In this document: positions 54,601 to 62,792 of the stretch, piece by piece | Layout of the letters: every line of letters starts with the position of its first letter | How positions within the stretch are numbered: position 1 is the stretch's first letter | NCBI GenBank assembly: GCA_016191245.1 | Contig: JACPOY010000019.1 | Coordinates: forward strand, 124,001 to 188,000 | Origin: Gammaproteobacteria bacterium | Lineage (GTDB): Bacteria; Pseudomonadota; Gammaproteobacteria; Berkiellales; Berkiellaceae | DNA: 64,000 nucleotides | Direction: 5' to 3' | The notes under the pieces: generated by a model | What the model saw: only the letters and a program-made list of their open reading frames with translations | Database searches by the model: none | What the model was told of the DNA's origin: nothing | Position numbers and translations under genes: made by a program

Positions 54601-57422
54601 TTTGTAGCATCAAACATAGCATCAAGTCTTTTTTGTACTTGTGATGTTAATTGTTGATAATGTATCTGTAAATTTAGATCATTTGGTGTTGGTTCACTTT
54701 GTGTGCTTACTCTATAATACCCTAATCTTAATCGATAAAAGAGCTGTTCTGCTTGTTTGTAATGTTGTTGAAGCATATGAGATGTTACTTTTTTAGATTC
54801 ATAATTATCTAACAGACGAATGCATTCATCTTGAATATGTTGATTGACAGCGAACTGGTTTTCATCGCTAAGTCCTGCAAAAGAGATATCATCTTGAGTT
54901 GCTATAAATAGATAGGGATCGCCAAGTTTATCTAAAGACATTTGTTTAAAATGCTCAGATATTTTTAATTTGCATTCTCTTAATAACTCTTCTTGTGCTT
55001 TTGCTTGTTTTTGTTGTATATGAAAATGGATCTGATCTGTTAAAGTCTTTAAGTCTTGAGCAAGTTCTACATCACTTGATAGTCCAGTCACTGTTCGATC
55101 AAATTGTGAAATAATAGATTGTGCTTGCTTGATTTCATGATGAAAGATCTCCAGTTTTTGTAAAGGAACATCAAGCGTTGAAAGTTCATCAATTTTTGAA
55201 TGTAAACATTTAATAGCGTTCATCAGCTTATTTTGAATTTCAGTAAATTTTATTTGTCGTTCAAACAAAACTGTAGGGCTATCTTGGTCAACAGCTAATT
55301 GTTCAAAGTCATTTTGTAACATTTGATATGTTGTTAAATATTCATATGTTAGTGTCAATACATTATCATTTAACTCGGAAATTTCTAGCTTTTGGAATTG
55401 TTCAATCATTCCTTTTTGCTCAATGGCACGATTTAATAAATTAGTTTCTATATCAAATTCCTGTTTTATTGGATCTAGTTGCGCTTGTAGATCCTCTAGA
55501 TTTTTTTGTTTGGCCTCTCTTCCCTTAACAGATTTTGTTTTGAAGCCGAATAATCCTGCAATTTTTTCCCCAAACCTTTGTAACCTGCCTCTAAACGTTG
55601 TTTTTAATCGTTTTTCCTCCTTTTTTATTTCTTTATTTAGAACATCAACAGCATCAATTTGATTTTTATGTTTTTCTGAAACAACTTTAATTTTTTGATT
55701 TTTTTGCTTAATATAATCATCTAATTGCGTTACAGAAAGACGGCTCATTTTCGAATTTGCGAAAAGTGAAAAAGCATCTTTGTAATTTTTATAGGTATCT
55801 TGCTTTTCTCTAAATGATTTTGCTTTCTCAATAAAAACGGGATCATGTACAGGCAAATGTCGAATTTTATCATGTTCTAGTAACGCTAGCTGATATTGAT
55901 ACATGACATCAACATATTCTGCAGTAAATGAATCATCATCTAGATTTTTGCTTAATGCATTTTGGATAACTTGCTCTCTCATGGCATATTTAGCTTGAAT
56001 TTCTTGACTTCGTCCAATTAACCATTGATGGTTAATTGGACGATTAATATCTCTTAAGCGCCTTTCTAAAATCTCAGTATCTTTATGTAAACGAGCTAGG
56101 GCGTAGGTATCGAAATATTTTTTATAATTAAAACGATTTATTGCCAAATCAGCGGCTTTCATCGCCATTTGAGCCATCAAGCCTGGATTGTCGCCTACTA
56201 ATTTTTTAGGATCCATATAATCTTTTGCAGCAAGTTGTGCTATATTTTTGCCTGATTGAGATACGACGAGGGTTAGCATCAGGTTTGTTGCATTGTAATT
56301 GGCTAGATTAATGTAATTGATACTGTTTTTGGAAAAATCTGGATCGTCTAGATTTTGTTTTACACGTTCATTTTCTTTTTCAATTTCATTTTTAATCTGT
56401 TCTAAAGGATCATCCTCGGCCATAATAGCTTTATTAGCATTACTCATAAATTCATTAATAAGTTGTTTGAATGTTCCAAATTCAGAATCTGTATCAAGAT
56501 ATTGAAAATTTTCAAAAAGATCCTTAGCATCATTAAAACCTAGCAATTTTGCAATTTTATTTCTGTATGCTCTAGCTTCTGTTGAATCAATTTCTTCAAG
56601 TCCTGCTTCATGGAGTAAGCGTTCTCGTTCTTTTTTAATTTCTGCTGATGACTTTCCTACTTCAGAAAGTTTATCAATTTTTGTTAAAGTTTCTTCTTGT
56701 AAAGCAATTTGTGAATACATGGATTTAAACATTAAGCCATAAATTTGTTCTCCAAGATATTGTGTTACATCTTCAGGTTGTTTAATCTCTAATGTGCTAT
56801 CAAGTTCGCTAAATCGGTCTTTACCAACTCTAAGTTCAATCAAGCTCAGTGGTTTTGCTGATTGTGTAAAATCAATAGCATCTTTGATGTGAATTTTGGG
56901 TTGACGCTGTATATGTTCTGCTTGCATTCGCATGAAAACTAAAACATTTTCTTCAAACCTTGAGTACAAATTAGAAGCGGCATAATTTGCGCCAAGATTC
57001 ATGGCCGCCTTTTGGATGACATTTGATTTAGGTGGCTTTTTCTCTTTGCCAGAGGGGTTAAAAGCCGCATCAGCATATCTATGATAATCACTAAAAAGCC
57101 GCATCATTAACCAATTAAATGAGCGTCTAGCTTGAAGTATAAAATTGTTAAATGCTATATTGTCAAATTCTTTATTGGTAGCAAGTTGTTCTAATTTTTC
57201 CTTAATATTTCTAATGTGTTGAACATAATCTTGTCGGTTAAGTTTATCTGGGTCGGAAATTGCTTCGAGTGAACTTCTAATACTATCTAGTTCTGGATGT
57301 TTATCTTTATCAAAATCTATATTATTAAATCCAATCTTTAGTTGAGCGCTTAAAGATTTTGCATTTTTTTGCCAGTCTATATACAGTTTATCATCTAATT
57401 TATCTAAAAATTGGCCAATCAT
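51648..57422 (-). CDS. Giant coiled-coil protein with ankyrin-like segments, effector candidate
   Basis: 1924 residues, the largest gene here. No signal peptide or membrane helix is visible. Most of the length is charged coiled coil (for example around 640-740, 800-1190 and 1410-1500). Two short regions look like ankyrin helices: about 1195-1310 (VLAIKYDNKQVIDSLLK, AVKSNNINAVSQILAL, AFKNGNSAIAYYLIFN) and about 1640-1670 (LTQAIHAGSTNAVYILLLHG). The C-terminus is Lys-, Glu- and Gln-rich. This profile is common in Dot/Icm effectors of Legionellales, but the secretion genes are outside the window. No enzyme domain was found. Confidence 0.8.
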   Translation of the reverse strand: MIGQFLDKLDDKLYIDWQKNAKSLSAQLKIGFNNIDFDKDKHPELDSIRSSLEAISDPDKLNRQDYVQHIRNIKEKLEQLATNKEFDNIAFNNFILQARRSFNWLMMRLFSDYHRYADAAFNPSGKEKKPPKSNVIQKAAMNLGANYAASNLYSRFEENVLVFMRMQAEHIQRQPKIHIKDAIDFTQSAKPLSLIELRVGKDRFSELDSTLEIKQPEDVTQYLGEQIYGLMFKSMYSQIALQEETLTKIDKLSEVGKSSAEIKKERERLLHEAGLEEIDSTEARAYRNKIAKLLGFNDAKDLFENFQYLDTDSEFGTFKQLINEFMSNANKAIMAEDDPLEQIKNEIEKENERVKQNLDDPDFSKNSINYINLANYNATNLMLTLVVSQSGKNIAQLAAKDYMDPKKLVGDNPGLMAQMAMKAADLAINRFNYKKYFDTYALARLHKDTEILERRLRDINRPINHQWLIGRSQEIQAKYAMREQVIQNALSKNLDDDSFTAEYVDVMYQYQLALLEHDKIRHLPVHDPVFIEKAKSFREKQDTYKNYKDAFSLFANSKMSRLSVTQLDDYIKQKNQKIKVVSEKHKNQIDAVDVLNKEIKKEEKRLKTTFRGRLQRFGEKIAGLFGFKTKSVKGREAKQKNLEDLQAQLDPIKQEFDIETNLLNRAIEQKGMIEQFQKLEISELNDNVLTLTYEYLTTYQMLQNDFEQLAVDQDSPTVLFERQIKFTEIQNKLMNAIKCLHSKIDELSTLDVPLQKLEIFHHEIKQAQSIISQFDRTVTGLSSDVELAQDLKTLTDQIHFHIQQKQAKAQEELLRECKLKISEHFKQMSLDKLGDPYLFIATQDDISFAGLSDENQFAVNQHIQDECIRLLDNYESKKVTSHMLQQHYKQAEQLFYRLRLGYYRVSTQSEPTPNDLNLQIHYQQLTSQVQKRLDAMFDATNHLPFREQKSRIFELDSTFNQYFLDVEEAAKQVQTAQENQASWLRNPFGWWYTDDTISQLRNSEMAKGDLLESFKKHYTVSLKSYLEQAVNYFGALDYDELINHIQHLQHQLAILKRFDNPDLKEVLQLQEELLEAAKSKEQSHVSHLTDSIESKNMADLKEQVQQLGRTAQLINQTLISNHDFDNDQYENYQALLLQVTTQLKSIKDKIEETDLVHHSYKDQYEDLGKDLHSWDILKKKIEADIESLKCNMNIINNNHHVAFALYAEIAKGNMPEISTIKDKAILGMSLVLAIKYDNKQVIDSLLKPPTQINLQELAVALKEAVKSNNINAVSQILALRPAISSEDIYDCIQSAFKNGNSAIAYYLIFNTEFLPEPSQIDYLKDQAMESDAITGIDSGWRQLIVDTDGATILPDLRNWFLFELQLVDSLKSDLLTVQEKTKHVQPDDNENIDALKSEISQILRKLGKLKDIQEQTKHYLEQRMDRKFDETSSPHDRVNNHFVNWNKELDNLTEDVTSECNHVLGILLSKNVPKRSEIVPDMGDIDNLEMEVLEQDLFEELSDKGVVLPVIDQSMISAASTKISITQAVREIQEKTLETSEDNLNIERAVHFREAQSNLSILLKQSDFSQVSDIEKLDQTLSTLIFNAPTDQLETLGNILSQSLSYLAKSDKIKAIPSLLDAISEPHKLEYARYALTQAIHAGSTNAVYILLLHGAQKGHEMELIDQLWAIYEERQRGDMEKRHDAFPELAFHILSRLSSSGVNPSTKMLDKRIQKMMDTIIKDNANSAMKIVTSTGWLGYFDKDFKKLEDLRKAFVFAESAYDALSKNAESTLQSDFDNVIKERKGLMNLSEIEIDQFENLMNQFEASYGKQLLRIELLTGHYQQECLQQQFDNQIRKEGYIESWEKTQADKLNDTIAKIKDVIVSARKNIQEYRETKKLSEELQQKPKPIVTTRVEPKGLSIPTTKDIEADLTPNNKTSLTK

Positions 57423-57620
57423 AAATGACCCTCATTATTGCTTTTGTAAATTTGGTTTAATTACACTTTATATGTTAGACAATAATTAATTTTATAAAGT
57501 TTCATTAGCATTAAAAGGGAGTTATTACACGTAAAGATTCTCAACATTTAGATTTATTTAACAATAATGTTAAGATGCTGCTAGATTAAATTTATTTTAC
57601 AACATCAATAGGATAAGCAC

Positions 57621-58670
57621 TTGTTTGGGAAATATTGTGTACAAATAAGCAAATGGAGCAGCCTTAGTGTTGTCGGATTTAGCAGCATAATGCCTGGGCT
57701 ATATTTGGCTTATGTTTGCGCTGTACCTGTCCTATCGATCGCCTTATGGTATGGGATTTCTTTGATAATCGCTTCTTTTCATTTGCGTCATCAAGTAGGT
57801 ATTTTTGAATTAAGTAAAAACAGTAAATATCGAAAATTGAATGCAAAAAATTCCAAAGAAAGTAAAATTCGCCATAGTGTAAATAATCTTTGCTTAAAGT
57901 TAAAAATATCAAAGCCGGATATCTATATTGAATTCAATGAGAGCAATGAACCGCTACTACGTGCCTTTGCAATCGGTTGGCCTTTTAGACATCAACTTGC
58001 TATTTCTGCGGATTTACTCAAAATATATTTAAATGGATTAACGCATCAATCCTTCGAAGCATTACTTGCACATGAGATGAATCATATTAAAAATGCTGAC
58101 TCTGCTTTAGGTGCGGTTGACAGTATATTATCAAACACTTTTAAGACATTATTTGTCTTGTGTTTATTTTTTTCTCCATCAATTTTCTCACTCCCAATAT
58201 TGGTATTGGCATCACTTGGCCTTATCAACGAATTAGCCAGTGCGATGTTAATTCGTTCTCAAGAACTGCTTGCAGATAGTGGGGCATTGACGATTACTCA
58301 AAAACCGCAAGCAATGAAAAGATTTCTCTATGATCTTTATTTGCAATATCTGCATTGGGGACGAATAGTTATCGAAAATAAATATGCTTGTGAAAGGTGG
58401 TTAATGACAAATGATCCTAAACAGATTAACCAAATAAAATCGCTTCATCGACAGTTATCTGTGCATAACTATCAAAATCTATATGATTCCTTCGTTGCTG
58501 TGGATCAGCAAGAACATATCAATAGCGCTGTGAATTCATCGCTACTTTGGCAAGCACCACAGTTTATTTATACTCGTCTCAAGGATTTGAAAGAAACGAG
58601 TTTTACCTGGTTGAATACCCATCCTACCGTAAACGAACGCCTTAAAAACCTTTCAATGAGACTAAGCTAG
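57621..58670 (+). CDS. M48 family (HtpX/Ste24-like) zinc metallopeptidase
   Basis: 349 residues, starting at a TTG with AGGA seven bases upstream. Two hydrophobic stretches at the N-terminus (about 18-55) and one pair in the middle (about 170-205) anchor it in the inner membrane. The zinc motif is LAHEMNHIKNAD (HExxH), with the third ligand in SQELLADSGALT. It probably degrades damaged membrane proteins like HtpX, though overall similarity is limited and the N-terminus differs. It lies divergent from the giant gene. Confidence 0.85.
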   Translation: MFGKYCVQISKWSSLSVVGFSSIMPGLYLAYVCAVPVLSIALWYGISLIIASFHLRHQVGIFELSKNSKYRKLNAKNSKESKIRHSVNNLCLKLKISKPDIYIEFNESNEPLLRAFAIGWPFRHQLAISADLLKIYLNGLTHQSFEALLAHEMNHIKNADSALGAVDSILSNTFKTLFVLCLFFSPSIFSLPILVLASLGLINELASAMLIRSQELLADSGALTITQKPQAMKRFLYDLYLQYLHWGRIVIENKYACERWLMTNDPKQINQIKSLHRQLSVHNYQNLYDSFVAVDQQEHINSAVNSSLLWQAPQFIYTRLKDLKETSFTWLNTHPTVNERLKNLSMRLS

Positions 58671-58766
58671 CCAATTTATTCACATTCTATTAAGATATGC
58701 CTTATTAGGGTCGATTTAAAGTTATCCTTTTAACAAATTTAACTAATAAGTGTAGGGTGCGCTAAC

Positions 58767-59372
58767 ATGCTAAAAGGGCCAATTCCGTTAAAAGTAATTA
58801 AAACTGAACGACTTTTAATTCGTCCAGTACGTATTAGTGATGCCCCTTTAATGCATGAGGCAATGAAAACAAGTTTTAATGAGTTGAAGCAATGGATGCC
58901 TTGGGCGCAATCACTTGCTTCGCTGAGAGATACAGAAGTTTATCTGGCTCATGGGGAACGACTCTGGTCATCGCCTGCACATGATGGCGTAGAACAACCA
59001 TTGCAGATCATGGATCCTACAAATCGTATCTATTATGGAGCGACAGGAATTAAACCTGCGAATTTATCTATTCCCAGTTTTGAAATTGGTTATTGGGTTA
59101 ATCAGCCCTATGCCAATAAAGGAATTATTACCGAAGCGATGAATGCTTTAACACGATTCTTATTTCAAGTCTTGAAGGCTAAAAGAGTAGAAATCAATTG
59201 TGAACAAGATAATGTTAAGAGTTCAAAAGTAGCTATTAGGCTGAATTATGATCTAGAGGGCACATTACGCAACCATCGCTTAAATGCCAGTGGTCAAGCA
59301 GTAACTCAATCGCTAATTTATTCATGTATTGATATCGCGAAATTACCCCCCATGCTTTATCATTGGGATTAA
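58767..59372 (+). CDS. GNAT family N-acetyltransferase (RimJ/RimL type)
   Basis: 201 residues of the RimJ/RimL-like class: KTERLLIRPVRISDAPLMHE, IGYWVNQPYANKGIITEAMN (acetyl-CoA loop) and VEINCEQDNVKSSKVAIRLN. It may acetylate a protein N-terminus or a small amine. The next gene begins one base after its stop, and a third follows seven bases later, so it leads a three-gene operon. Confidence 0.9.
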   Translation: MLKGPIPLKVIKTERLLIRPVRISDAPLMHEAMKTSFNELKQWMPWAQSLASLRDTEVYLAHGERLWSSPAHDGVEQPLQIMDPTNRIYYGATGIKPANLSIPSFEIGYWVNQPYANKGIITEAMNALTRFLFQVLKAKRVEINCEQDNVKSSKVAIRLNYDLEGTLRNHRLNASGQAVTQSLIYSCIDIAKLPPMLYHWD

Positions 59373-59373
59373 C

Positions 59374-59706
59374 ATGCATTATCTTTATTTAACTTTCGCC
59401 ATTTTAGCAGAAGTGATTGCTACCTCATCTTTGAAAGCGGCCAATGAATTTACTAATCTTATTCCAAGTATGTTAGTTATTATTGGTTATGTTTTTGCAT
59501 TTTATTTTTTAATGTTAAGTTTACGTAACATTCCACTTGGCGTAGCTTATGCCATTTGGTGTGGCGTCGGGATTACGATAGTAGCTTTGGTTGGGGTTGT
59601 GTATTACAAACAAATGCTTGATCTTGCAGCAATGATAGGGATTGGTTTAATTGTAGCTGGTGTATGCACCATTCAATTATTTTCACATACGTCTACTGTA
59701 CATTGA
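59374..59706 (+). CDS. SMR family multidrug efflux protein (EmrE-like)
   Basis: 110 residues from the ATG at 59374, the same length as EmrE; a frame opening at 59329 overlaps the GNAT gene. Four helices, with the key acidic residue E13 in LTFAILAEVIATSSLKA and the motif GVAYAIWCGVGI. It works as a proton-coupled exporter of cationic compounds, as a dimer. Why it is placed between an acetyltransferase and a TTL-like gene is unclear. Confidence 0.93.
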   Translation: MHYLYLTFAILAEVIATSSLKAANEFTNLIPSMLVIIGYVFAFYFLMLSLRNIPLGVAYAIWCGVGITIVALVGVVYYKQMLDLAAMIGIGLIVAGVCTIQLFSHTSTVH

Positions 59707-59713
59707 TATTCTA

Positions 59714-60775
59714 ATGCCTAATCCACCCAAATTTTATTTTTTTTCAGCTAAAATGGCAACCAAGTTTCATATTGCCAAGCGCTTACTTGAAGCCGGTTGG
59801 CAAGAAGCTGCAAACAAAGAAGAAGCCATTTTTTCAGATGCAAACTTAACCTTAAATGATGAAATTTCTAATCATTTAGAATATAAACATTTGCTTGCTC
59901 ATCTTGTGATGAAATATTCCCCAAATCTCATGCCATTAACGTATTGTATTAATGATAGTAATTATCAACAGATATTGGCAAAAATAGTGCATGAGCATTA
60001 TATGGTTAACAACGTATATGAGAAAAATGTGAAAGATCTCAAATGGATCTTAAAGCCTTCCATGCTGAATAATGCTGATAATATTCTATTATTTAATAAT
60101 GTAGAAGAATTAAAGGCGCATTTTTCTAATCCAAAACGCTTAGGAGGAGAGCATATTCTCCAACGTTATCTTTTCAATCCAGATTTAATTGATGGTCGAA
60201 AGTATACGTTTAGAATTTCAGCTGTCATCACAAATTATGGTGGCGTCTATTTATATAAACATGGTTATGTCAATATCAGTGCTCATCTATTTGAGGATGA
60301 TGGCTTTAAAAATAAAAAAATACATATTACGAATTATGTTTTGGATGGTAATTTCTCACATATTGAACAGCGTCCAACTCAAGTGATAGAAGATTTTCCA
60401 CAAATATATTTAAAGATGTGTGAGATCGTGACAACCATTTTAAAATCTTTGATTCAAGAAGCTCCTTATTATTTACAACCTAAGAATATAAAATCCTTTG
60501 AAATATTCGGCTTTGATTTTATTCGTGATCAGAATAAAAAGTTGTGGTTGCTTGAAATTAACCAAGCGCCAGATGCTCCCACTTTTGAAGAAAATAAATT
60601 AGACAACATTTTATGGGAAGGTTTTTGGCAAGATATTATTGATGAGTTTGTTATTCCTGTTGCACAAAATGTCCCACCAAAGCGTGGATTTGCACATTAT
60701 ACTCAAGTGCTTAAAGCGAAAGAATGTTATTCCCCTTATAAGCATTTTTTCTATCACATGAAGCATTTATTTTAA
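59714..60775 (+). CDS. Tubulin-tyrosine-ligase-like ATP-grasp protein
   Basis: 353 residues with the TTL domain motifs in order: WILKPS (111-116), LQRYLFNPDLIDGRKYTFR (149-167), KKIHITNYVL (201-210, the HLTN motif) and FEIFGFDFIRDQ (262-273) with LWLLEINQAPD (277-287; E281 and N283 bind metal). The TTL/TTLL family adds Tyr, Glu or Gly to tubulin. A bacterial protein this close to the pattern may modify host tubulin or another protein, but bacterial peptide ligation is also possible. The ATG at 59714 is used because the upstream frame overlaps the smr gene. Confidence 0.82.
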   Translation: MPNPPKFYFFSAKMATKFHIAKRLLEAGWQEAANKEEAIFSDANLTLNDEISNHLEYKHLLAHLVMKYSPNLMPLTYCINDSNYQQILAKIVHEHYMVNNVYEKNVKDLKWILKPSMLNNADNILLFNNVEELKAHFSNPKRLGGEHILQRYLFNPDLIDGRKYTFRISAVITNYGGVYLYKHGYVNISAHLFEDDGFKNKKIHITNYVLDGNFSHIEQRPTQVIEDFPQIYLKMCEIVTTILKSLIQEAPYYLQPKNIKSFEIFGFDFIRDQNKKLWLLEINQAPDAPTFEENKLDNILWEGFWQDIIDEFVIPVAQNVPPKRGFAHYTQVLKAKECYSPYKHFFYHMKHLF

Positions 60776-60888
60776 AATTATATGGTCTATGTGTTTACAC
60801 GTATTTAACAGTTTTTTTCATGAAATACCCAACCATTTCCACTAAAAATGTTATTAAAATCAAAATACAATAGCTCTTTTGTTGCTGG

Positions 60889-60904
60889 GTGAGCATTCGC
60901 TCAA
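60889..60904. promoter_or_regulatory. TetR-like palindrome, site 4
   Basis: GTGAGCATTCGCTCAA matches GTGAGCA-N2-CGCTCA of the tetR site (45741-45756) with one end mismatch. It lies about 125 bases before the membrane protein gene at 61030 and after the TTL-like gene. If TetR binds here, it would extend the regulon by 15 kb. The remaining 255-base gap shows nothing else clear. Confidence 0.5.
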
Positions 60905-61029
60905 CACTACAGTATTATCCAGTAATATTCACGTTCATTTTTCAACATCGACATTTCATCCAGTAGTTTTTCAACATAAGTTGTACTATTTCTCAATTGA
61001 GACCTATAAACAAAGTTGTGAGGTAATCG

Positions 61030-61620
61030 ATGGACCATCAGAGGAATAATGAAAGAAGAAAACGAGAACAATTATTGAATGTTGCAGTTGCAGCAGGAGG
61101 TTCATGGTTGCTGTGGTATTTATCGGGCCCCTATGCGGGAGATATGGGACGCTGGCTATATGAGAGTGTTTACTCTGCAATTTGGGGAACGCCAGGGTGG
61201 TTCAGCTTAAGAATTTTCGAGCGTGCATTTGTTTATAATCCCAATGGAAGTCATCTTCAACATTGGCTTTATGATTACGCTGAATATATATGTCCTATTA
61301 TTGCAACGCCATTTTTATATAAATTGCCAGATTTAATTCGAGCATGTTTTTGCAAACGTTTGCGACAAATAGAATCAAGACTTCATGGGGGGCATGTAGA
61401 AGAGAATACTGGCGATGAAATACAAAAAGAGCTTTCACAATTGGAAGAAGTTGTTGATGAATTAAATAGTCATTTATGTCCTGTTTCACAAGTTGCATCA
61501 CGAGATAATTCTGATGATGCTGCAGCTATAACACCATTAAAAGATAGGGTAGAACCAAGCAATCAAAATGCTTACCGCCTTGATTATACTCGACGAGATA
61601 AAAAAACAAATCGTTTATAA
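61030..61620 (+). CDS. Hypothetical membrane protein, possible TetR target
   Basis: 196 residues of no recognised family. A basic N-terminus (NNERRKREQLL) is followed by a hydrophobic stretch (about 16-32, LNVAVAAGGSWLLWYLSG) and a second weak one near 85-100 (YICPIIATPFLYKL). A predicted helix with acidic residues (EIQKELSQLEEVVDEL) and a charged tail (YTRRDKKTNRL) follow. GTGAGG lies before the ATG. A TetR-like palindrome lies upstream. Confidence 0.65.
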   Translation: MDHQRNNERRKREQLLNVAVAAGGSWLLWYLSGPYAGDMGRWLYESVYSAIWGTPGWFSLRIFERAFVYNPNGSHLQHWLYDYAEYICPIIATPFLYKLPDLIRACFCKRLRQIESRLHGGHVEENTGDEIQKELSQLEEVVDELNSHLCPVSQVASRDNSDDAAAITPLKDRVEPSNQNAYRLDYTRRDKKTNRL

Positions 61621-61637
61621 AATGAAATGGGCTTAAG

Positions 61638-62114
61638 TTATGAGCTTTTGTCGGCACGTGGAGTAACTTGCTTTTGGGCACTAGCAGAAGCGATAAGTAC
61701 TTTAGCAACTTTCATTCTGTCTTGAAGAGAAAGCTGCGTAAAGGTTTGAAAAATACTTTGTTGAGCTAAGCTAACATTTTGACTTGAATATTGGGCCATT
61801 TTTTCAAATAGAATCCCTAGTTTTTGCTTATCAAGTGGTTCTTGAACGAGTTCTTTTGCAATATCTAATCGAATATCTCTCATTTTTTGTTGATTTGCCA
61901 AGATCTGCAATTGCTGCTGTTTAACCATATCACCTAATTGCTTTCTATTTTCTAGCGGTAGGCTTTTAAACACACTTTTCATATCTTGATCTAATGCATT
62001 GGCAACACCTTCTGGTTTATTAATGGAATTTCCAATGAAATAGCCACCAATAAAGATATTAAGAGCAATCGAACAGAATAAAAAAATCGACAACCATTTA
62101 ATAGAGGAATTCAT
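61638..62114 (-). CDS. Periplasmic heavy-metal sensor-like protein (CnrX/Spy type)
   Basis: 158 residues. A membrane anchor (about 7-27, LSIFLFCSIALNIFIGGYF) is followed by a helical hairpin domain (about 40-145) with LPLENRKQLGDMVKQQQ, RDIRLDIAKELVQEP and a final QLSLQDRMKVAKVL, the pattern of the periplasmic metal-sensor family. Metal-binding residues are not obvious. Its ATG overlaps the stop of the sigma-like gene upstream by four bases, the order found in cnr/ncc-type systems. Confidence 0.75.
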   Translation of the reverse strand: MNSSIKWLSIFLFCSIALNIFIGGYFIGNSINKPEGVANALDQDMKSVFKSLPLENRKQLGDMVKQQQLQILANQQKMRDIRLDIAKELVQEPLDKQKLGILFEKMAQYSSQNVSLAQQSIFQTFTQLSLQDRMKVAKVLIASASAQKQVTPRADKSS

Positions 62115-62530
62115 AGAAAAAGATCCTTGCTATTAAAGTTTTGATTAATTTTGGAGGAGGAGATAATAGTTTTTGTTAATTCACGTTGTAGCTTTATCCG
62201 TATATTATCAAACATTGTTTGTAGCGAAATTACAGTCATGCCTAAAATATCAGCAACTTGTTCTTGGGAATATTTTTGATGGTAATGTAAAATTAACGCT
62301 GCTCGATGTTTTGGTTCCAAAGCCTGCATAGCTAATTTTATATGTTGCTCCATTTGTTCTTCAAATAACATGGTATCTAAAGATTTTTGTGATTCGTAAG
62401 GTTTGTCTGCAAATACTTCAGGCGCTTGCTGTTTTTTGCATTGTTGCCGATCTAAAAAGCGATTAATCAAAACTTGGTGATGCCAAGATTTGTTATGTTG
62501 TGTTGTATTTTTTTGTGAGGATTGGTCCAT
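62111..62530 (-). CDS. ECF-like sigma factor with reduced region 2
   Basis: 139 residues. The C-terminal half is a good sigma-70 region 4 (AMQALEPKHRAALILHYHQK, YSQEQVADILGMTVISLQT). Region 2 is shortened: only a piece like WHHQVLINRFLDRQQCKK, the end of region 2, is left. An in-frame stop lies directly upstream and AGGA lies before the ATG, so the short form is not an obvious frameshift. Whether it can still bind the -10 element is doubtful. It is coupled to the metal-sensor-like gene. Confidence 0.75.
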   Translation of the reverse strand: MDQSSQKNTTQHNKSWHHQVLINRFLDRQQCKKQQAPEVFADKPYESQKSLDTMLFEEQMEQHIKLAMQALEPKHRAALILHYHQKYSQEQVADILGMTVISLQTMFDNIRIKLQRELTKTIISSSKINQNFNSKDLFL

Positions 62531-62792
62531 TTTTTATCCTATACCTTCAGATAAGAAGATCAGCACTACTATTTTTCTGGGTACTGTTTGAATTCCATCT
62601 CTTGTAGAATTTTCTTTAGTGTTATTGAATTATAAAACGTAATTAGAAAAGTTGCATGAGTGTAAGTACAAGCTGAATATTTTGCATTTAAATTTTAGGC
62701 TTGTTGTCCTTACTTTTCTAAGCCTAGCATAGTAGGATTCTCAAAGTTCAGACCTTTCGCCTAAAATTCGCAGCTGTGAATATTTAGATTGA

